Assembly: GCA_002500745.1 (NCBI GenBank)
Contig: DLST01000018.1
Location: forward strand, 405,227-469,226
From: Sphingobacterium sp. UBA7855
GTDB taxonomy: Bacteria > Bacteroidota > Bacteroidia > Sphingobacteriales > Sphingobacteriaceae
Direction: 5' to 3'
DNA: 64,000 nt
A program made the translations under genes and the position numbers. Below, one piece after another: positions 60,136-64,000 of the stretch. Position 1 is the first letter of the stretch. The number at the start of each line of letters is the position of its first letter. Under the pieces are notes generated by a model that was not told the origin of the DNA, made no database searches, and saw only the letters and a program-made list of their open reading frames with translations.

Positions 60136-60210
60136 TGGAGGCTACAGGATTCGAACCTGTGACCCTCTGCTTGTAAGGCAGATGCTCTGAACCAGCTGAG
60201 CTAAGCCTCC
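60136..60210 (-). tRNA. tRNA-Val (anticodon TAC), copy 2
   Basis: Promoter-proximal gene of the cluster, identical in all 75 bases to the copy at 59962-60036. Acceptor GGAGGCT/AGCCTCC, anticodon loop CTTACAA. CCA is not encoded. Confidence 0.95.
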
Positions 60211-60248
60211 ATACTTTTTTAAAGAACGCCGTTCCCTAATTGCGTGTG

Positions 60249-60277
60249 CAAATATAGCTTAAAAATTCTATTCTCAA
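60249..60277 (-). promoter_or_regulatory. Promoter of the tRNA-Val operon
   Basis: On the minus strand TTG (60277-60275), an 18-bp spacer and TATATTTG (60256-60249). It lies about 40 bp before the first tRNA. Confidence 0.6.
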
Positions 60278-60340
60278 AATTATTTTATAAGAATTTATGC
60301 CTTAACGATCACAACAAGCTAAGAAACACCGAAATAATTT

Positions 60341-62410
60341 TTAGTCATAGAACTTCCACGAAATTCCAAACCTAAAGTTGGCGGTATTCATCGGATAGCG
60401 GCGCACCGTGTAGTATCCGTGTGGATAGAAGTTCTGGTTTAAAAAATTATAGCTCAAAAACATGTTTACCCGTTGTATGTTTGCTGTAATCCACAAATCC
60501 ATAATTGGATAAGTCGAAAACTCGATTTGCTTATATGCATTGTAAAATTGCCCAGTACCAACCGAATAATTTGGATTTGCATAAGGTGTATTAAACTTCG
60601 CATCCAACCCAATACTGTAATCAATCACTTTATAGAAAAGATTGCTGTAGTACAAACTATGCCAAGTATACAATTCGGGAACCGCCAATACGTCTTGTTG
60701 ATCTGTCTTTTGATAGACAACCAGGTTGTCTAAAGTAAAATGGTTCAATTTAAATTTTTGTCCGACCGTTACCTTCAATAAATTGGCCTTATCCAATTGG
60801 GTCGGAACAATCCATTTGTCATTTTTAGGATCGTCCTGCGGATTTGGCCGCTCTGCGAAATACGTATAATTATTCATCAGGAAATATTCGACCTTACCAT
60901 GAAAACCAAGCATCGGATTAGCATATTGAAAACCGAGATTCTGAATTTTAGTATTTTTAAGATCCAAATCATTCCATTTTGCATACGTATAATTTAAATT
61001 CTCAAAAACCATCTCAGGGGATTTATTCTGTGAATACGCAGAAAGCGTCACCTTTCCGATTTTATCGCCCATCGCGATATCCGCTTTGGCATCATATAGA
61101 AAATCACCAAAATTGTGACCGAATACGATCTGATTGGCTTTCAAACTAAAATCAAGACGGTCGGAAAACTGATAGCCCAATTCGCCCTTTACGATGCCAT
61201 TTTGGTAAAAGCGATCAAACGTGGTGCTATCCGGCAATTTATTAATTGCCTGCGGATAAGCCGCGCGGTTGTTATAATAGCGATTGGAATCGAGCTGGTT
61301 TTGCTCCACCCAGTTCATATCGTGTTGAAACGCCAGGTTTAATTTTGCCTCATTCTTAAATACGGACTTCCCGCGGAGGAAAAAGTTGTATTCAAACTCA
61401 TTCGAAACATTCGTAATCAGGGTCTTATCATTATTTAACGCCAATGCTCTGTTGTTATAAGGCAACACTGCATACTGATCATCCGTATTCTTGAAGAAAT
61501 TATAGGTTTGTCTTCTAATACGCGTATTGTGCGCCATGCTATTGGTAGGCCGAATCTCCATGGTGGGCTTACCTTTATCGATGGTATCCAATCGCCCCAC
61601 ATAAAGCGACTGTCTCAGAAAAAATGATTTATCCCACCATCTGGATCGAGGAATCACATTCTTGTCAGAATTGCCAAATTTAGGGTTAAAACGATTTGGA
61701 GCCTGTCTGTTTTCAGGTGCAAACGGGCGATCTTCGGTAATAGAACCGTTTTCCATGGCATCCAACCGGTTAAACACCGCATTGATCAACAGGTTATACC
61801 GATTATTTTTTGATTCGTACCACGAGGCAATCGAAGCCTTTAAATCGGAGTAATTCTGATTCAGGTAATAACCATCCGTTTTAGTTGAATGGAAATCCAC
61901 ATTCATATTCCATTGGGAATTGATATTTTGCGCTACCCGAGCCCTAAAGACCTGATCATTAAAGAAGAAACCCACCGCCGACAACTCAGAGTATCTGGCC
62001 CGAGCCCTAAAATATTGAACCGAATCAGGATTTAGCAAATAGCGCTCCAATGCGGTAAAACCCGACTGAAATCCAATGGTTTTTTTAGGCTGAAACAGCA
62101 GGTCGCGCGTAGCCAGACCATAAGAACCAAGGTTCACACTGGGATTCCAGGGTAAATTTTGCGGGTTATAATATTGGTAATTATGATGTGAAGTGTCAAT
62201 CTGTCGTGTATAGGTACCTTTTTTTAGCATATCCAATGTTGCATATCGGATATACTTGGCCGATAGGATAACAGAATCCTTCTTTCCGTCCTCCTTGGCC
62301 CGCGCCGAATCCAATGCACTGCTCCAATCCTCTTTGCTCTGCGCAATGACATCCATGGAATAAATAAATAAAAAACACCATGCGGCAAGAATGCGTACAA
62401 ACAACTTCAT
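60341..62410 (-). CDS. Putative porin (Bacteroidota outer-membrane barrel)
   Basis: A 689-residue protein with a signal peptide (KLFVRILAAWCFLFIYSMDVIA). The body consists of alternating amphipathic strands typical of a large outer-membrane barrel (RARARYSELSAVGFFFNDQVFRARVAQNINSQWNMNVDFHSTKTDGYYLNQ; FRFGISWKFYD at the end). This is the family annotated as putative porin in Bacteroidota (formerly DUF4289); the solute is unknown. There is no plug or TonB box, so it is not a SusC-type receptor. It is co-directional with the purine phosphorylase 112 bp upstream, but no terminator is visible between them, so they may share a transcript. Confidence 0.85.
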   Translation of the reverse strand: MKLFVRILAAWCFLFIYSMDVIAQSKEDWSSALDSARAKEDGKKDSVILSAKYIRYATLDMLKKGTYTRQIDTSHHNYQYYNPQNLPWNPSVNLGSYGLATRDLLFQPKKTIGFQSGFTALERYLLNPDSVQYFRARARYSELSAVGFFFNDQVFRARVAQNINSQWNMNVDFHSTKTDGYYLNQNYSDLKASIASWYESKNNRYNLLINAVFNRLDAMENGSITEDRPFAPENRQAPNRFNPKFGNSDKNVIPRSRWWDKSFFLRQSLYVGRLDTIDKGKPTMEIRPTNSMAHNTRIRRQTYNFFKNTDDQYAVLPYNNRALALNNDKTLITNVSNEFEYNFFLRGKSVFKNEAKLNLAFQHDMNWVEQNQLDSNRYYNNRAAYPQAINKLPDSTTFDRFYQNGIVKGELGYQFSDRLDFSLKANQIVFGHNFGDFLYDAKADIAMGDKIGKVTLSAYSQNKSPEMVFENLNYTYAKWNDLDLKNTKIQNLGFQYANPMLGFHGKVEYFLMNNYTYFAERPNPQDDPKNDKWIVPTQLDKANLLKVTVGQKFKLNHFTLDNLVVYQKTDQQDVLAVPELYTWHSLYYSNLFYKVIDYSIGLDAKFNTPYANPNYSVGTGQFYNAYKQIEFSTYPIMDLWITANIQRVNMFLSYNFLNQNFYPHGYYTVRRYPMNTANFRFGISWKFYD

Positions 62411-62522
62411 CTAAAATTATATAAAAACCAAAAAAGCTAAATTCACCGGAATGAACAAATTACCTTCAATACCCACCATTCCAACACCGTTACCTTGAAA
62501 AGATGACATATAAAAATGCAAT

Positions 62523-63338
62523 TTATTGCAAAGCTATTAATTCTTTCAAAATTAATGTCATTTTAGGTTCTGCTTTCTCCGCAACTGCAACAATTTCCTG
62601 CAGGGATACAGGTTTAAGCTGTTCATGAAAGCCTTCATCCGTAACAACTGAAATGGCAAATACCGGCAGCCCCATATGATTGGCAACAATAACTTCCGGA
62701 ACCGTACTCATACCGACCACATCCCCACCGATCAAACGCATATAGCGATACTCCGCTTTGGTTTCCAAATTGGGACCCGCAGAAGAAACATAAACAACTT
62801 TACGTGCAGTAATCATATGCTGGCTCGCAATTTCAAGTGCCTGTGCGATCATTTCTTGGTTATACGGCTCACTCATATCCGGGAATCGTGGGCCAAACTC
62901 AGCCAGATTTTGTCCGCGAAGTGGGTTGTCGGGCAATAAATTGATGTGATCTTCAATAATGCCAAGGTCACCTTTTTTTACTTCAGGATTTAGCGAACCG
63001 GCAGCATTGGAAACAAACAATTTTTTTATCCCCAACACCTTCATGATACGGATCGGAAATGTAATCTGCTGCATATCGTAACCTTCATAGTAATGCAGCC
63101 TCCCTTGCATGGCGACCACATTACGGCCACTCAGCTTGCCAAAAATAAGCTTACCAGAATGAAATTCAACAGTTGAAATAGGGAAATTAGGAATATTGGA
63201 ATACATCAGCTGATACTCGACTTCAATCTCATCAACCAACTTACCTAATCCAGTACCTAGGATGATACCGAACTCTGGAGTAAAATCTCCAATTTTTCTA
63301 CGGATAAATTCCGTAGTCTCATTTATGCTATGATACAT
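62523..63338 (-). CDS. punA: Purine-nucleoside phosphorylase
   Basis: Splits purine nucleosides to base and ribose 1-phosphate in salvage. The 271-residue product is of the trimeric type I (PNP/punA) family: FGIILGTGLGKLVDEIE (phosphate loop), VEFHSGKLIFGKLSGRNVVAMQGRLHYYEGYDMQQITFPIRIMKVLGIKKLFVSNAAGSLNPEVKKGDL, AGPNLETKAEYRYMRLIGGDVVGMSTVPEVIVANHMGLPVFAISVVTD. It has a full promoter 24 bp before ATG 63338, enclosed in an 18/19 palindrome. With hpt (24871-25410) it completes a purine salvage step. Confidence 0.94.
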   Translation of the reverse strand: MYHSINETTEFIRRKIGDFTPEFGIILGTGLGKLVDEIEVEYQLMYSNIPNFPISTVEFHSGKLIFGKLSGRNVVAMQGRLHYYEGYDMQQITFPIRIMKVLGIKKLFVSNAAGSLNPEVKKGDLGIIEDHINLLPDNPLRGQNLAEFGPRFPDMSEPYNQEMIAQALEIASQHMITARKVVYVSSAGPNLETKAEYRYMRLIGGDVVGMSTVPEVIVANHMGLPVFAISVVTDEGFHEQLKPVSLQEIVAVAEKAEPKMTLILKELIALQ

Positions 63339-63389
63339 ACGTACAGAAAAACTAAGTATATCAAACTTAACTTAATTTTTCTGTACGTA
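63338..63389. promoter_or_regulatory. Large palindrome around the -7 box of the purine phosphorylase gene
   Basis: Arms 63338-63356 and 63371-63389 match in 18 of 19 positions (one mismatch at 63352/63375). The 14-bp loop contains the -7 box. Confidence 0.75.
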
Positions 63390-63392
63390 CAA
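63362..63392 (-). promoter_or_regulatory. Promoter of the purine phosphorylase gene
   Basis: On the minus strand TTG (63392-63390), 20 bp, then TAAGTTTG (63369-63362). The transcript would start near 63355, leaving a leader of about 17 nt. Confidence 0.7.
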
Positions 63393-63456
63393 ATCAAATC
63401 AATACTTGTATTTACATCTTCTCACCAATGGAGAAACTTTTTATAGCCAAAATGTG

Positions 63457-64000
63457 TTAGTTGTGGGACAATGCTTTTTCGCTAGCTTTACCCGGCGTAC
63501 TGATCAAAAGCATCACAAATGTGATGAAGCCATTAATGATAATCAGATCCAATCCGATAACATAAGGCGTATACACCTCGATAACATAGGTCTTAAGCAG
63601 AAATAATACTGTTGGCGAAAGGATACAGATGTAAGGTACCGCCTTATCCCGCACCGCATATTTTGTAAAAATCCCAAAAACAAATAAACCCAATAAAGGT
63701 CCATACGTATAGCTCGCCGCGGTAAAAATTGCATTGACGACCGAATCATCATTGATGAGCTTAAAGACCAGAATAACCAATAACATCACAATAGAAAAGC
63801 CAAAATGCACATAGTTACGCTGTTTGATCAAAGCTGGATCATTGGGGTTTTCCTTTTTATTGAAGTTCAAAAAGTCTACACAGAAAGAAGTCGTTAAGGC
63901 CGTTAGCGCACTATCCGTCGTTGCAAAAGTAGCAGCCGTTAACCCCATCATAAAGATGATAGCAGGAACGAGAGCCAAATGATTCAATGCAATTTCTGGA
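63457..64000 (-). CDS. Sodium:solute symporter (SSS family), 5' end cut by window edge
   Basis: The frame enters at base 64000 and stops at 63457, so only the last 180 residues are visible; a start codon inside the window is not required. Visible are about five hydrophobic helices and the SSS-type phrase MGLTAATFATTDSALTALTTSFCVDFLNF (with the GLTAAAxATTDSALxAL sodium-site pattern), then AASYTYGPLLGLFVFGIF. SSS proteins import sugars, amino acids, nucleosides or organic anions with sodium. The substrate cannot be told from this part. Its 3' end lies 65 bp upstream of the purine phosphorylase promoter, so nucleoside uptake is one possibility but unproven. Confidence 0.88.
   Translation of the reverse strand, partial: PEIALNHLALVPAIIFMMGLTAATFATTDSALTALTTSFCVDFLNFNKKENPNDPALIKQRNYVHFGFSIVMLLVILVFKLINDDSVVNAIFTAASYTYGPLLGLFVFGIFTKYAVRDKAVPYICILSPTVLFLLKTYVIEVYTPYVIGLDLIIINGFITFVMLLISTPGKASEKALSHN

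Noticed and set aside
59853..60210. Four spaced near-identical blocks suggestive of a repeat array
   Set aside because: Each block folds as a tRNA-Val gene, so this is a tRNA cluster and not CRISPR.

Overview
The window looks like chromosomal DNA of a Bacteroidota member close to Sphingobacterium/Pedobacter. The evidence is the set of lineage-typical families (DUF2723, DUF4271, DUF2911, DUF5683, the 'putative porin', signal peptidase I with a DUF5684-like N-terminus, S16 with a long tail), the near absence of Shine-Dalgarno sequences, and several promoters matching the Bacteroidota form TTG-N18-22-TAnnTTTG. Base composition looks even, and I see no insertion sequence, prophage, integron, toxin-antitoxin pair or CRISPR array. 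It reads as ordinary core genome with a few unusual details.

Layout. 1-7.6 kb: a truncated HerA-like ATPase, a small exported protein, a SulP transporter followed by a beta-carbonic anhydrase, glnS, and an OmpW-like porin. 7.7-14.4 kb (minus): a DUF2723 membrane protein, metF behind a SAM-I riboswitch, a lipoprotein, rimM and rpsP. 14.8-21 kb (plus): an AddA/AddB-like helicase-nuclease pair. 21.1-27.6 kb: a JmjC/cupin-8 hydroxylase, hemD with DUF4271, tag, hpt, and a GT51 transglycosylase with an AsmA-like N-terminus. 27.9-33.5 kb: an Mrp ATPase, exonuclease III, a cyclophilin, a small conserved protein with a low-molecular-weight tyrosine phosphatase, and a DegQ/HtrA protease. 33.7-41.2 kb: dapF, a SNF2 helicase, an AraC regulator divergent from an HlyD/MFS efflux pair. 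41.4-49.4 kb: gltX, a histidine kinase/DinB/thioesterase overlapping trio, a FucP-type sugar transporter, a DUF2911 protein, cdaA and pdxJ. 49.5-54.5 kb (minus): parA-parB-DUF5683, dapB-lepB. 54.7-64 kb: an FMN reductase, an M16 peptidase, a PagL-like lipid A deacylase, four tRNA-Val genes, a putative porin, purine nucleoside phosphorylase and a truncated sodium:solute symporter.

Functionally most genes serve translation, the cell envelope (peptidoglycan, lysine/DAP synthesis, signal peptidase, porins, lipid A), DNA repair and segregation. The points most worth a second look are regulatory or structural: apparent leaderless promoters placed exactly 4 nt before ATG in three genes and probably a fourth; a repeated TTG-N20-TAAGTTTG promoter module; an 18/19 palindrome wrapped around the purine phosphorylase -7 box; a G9 tract inside the DegQ gene; a tRNA-Val(GAC) that appears to carry C33; and an AddB-type nuclease with no cysteine cluster. 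I found no convincing wholly new multi-gene system.
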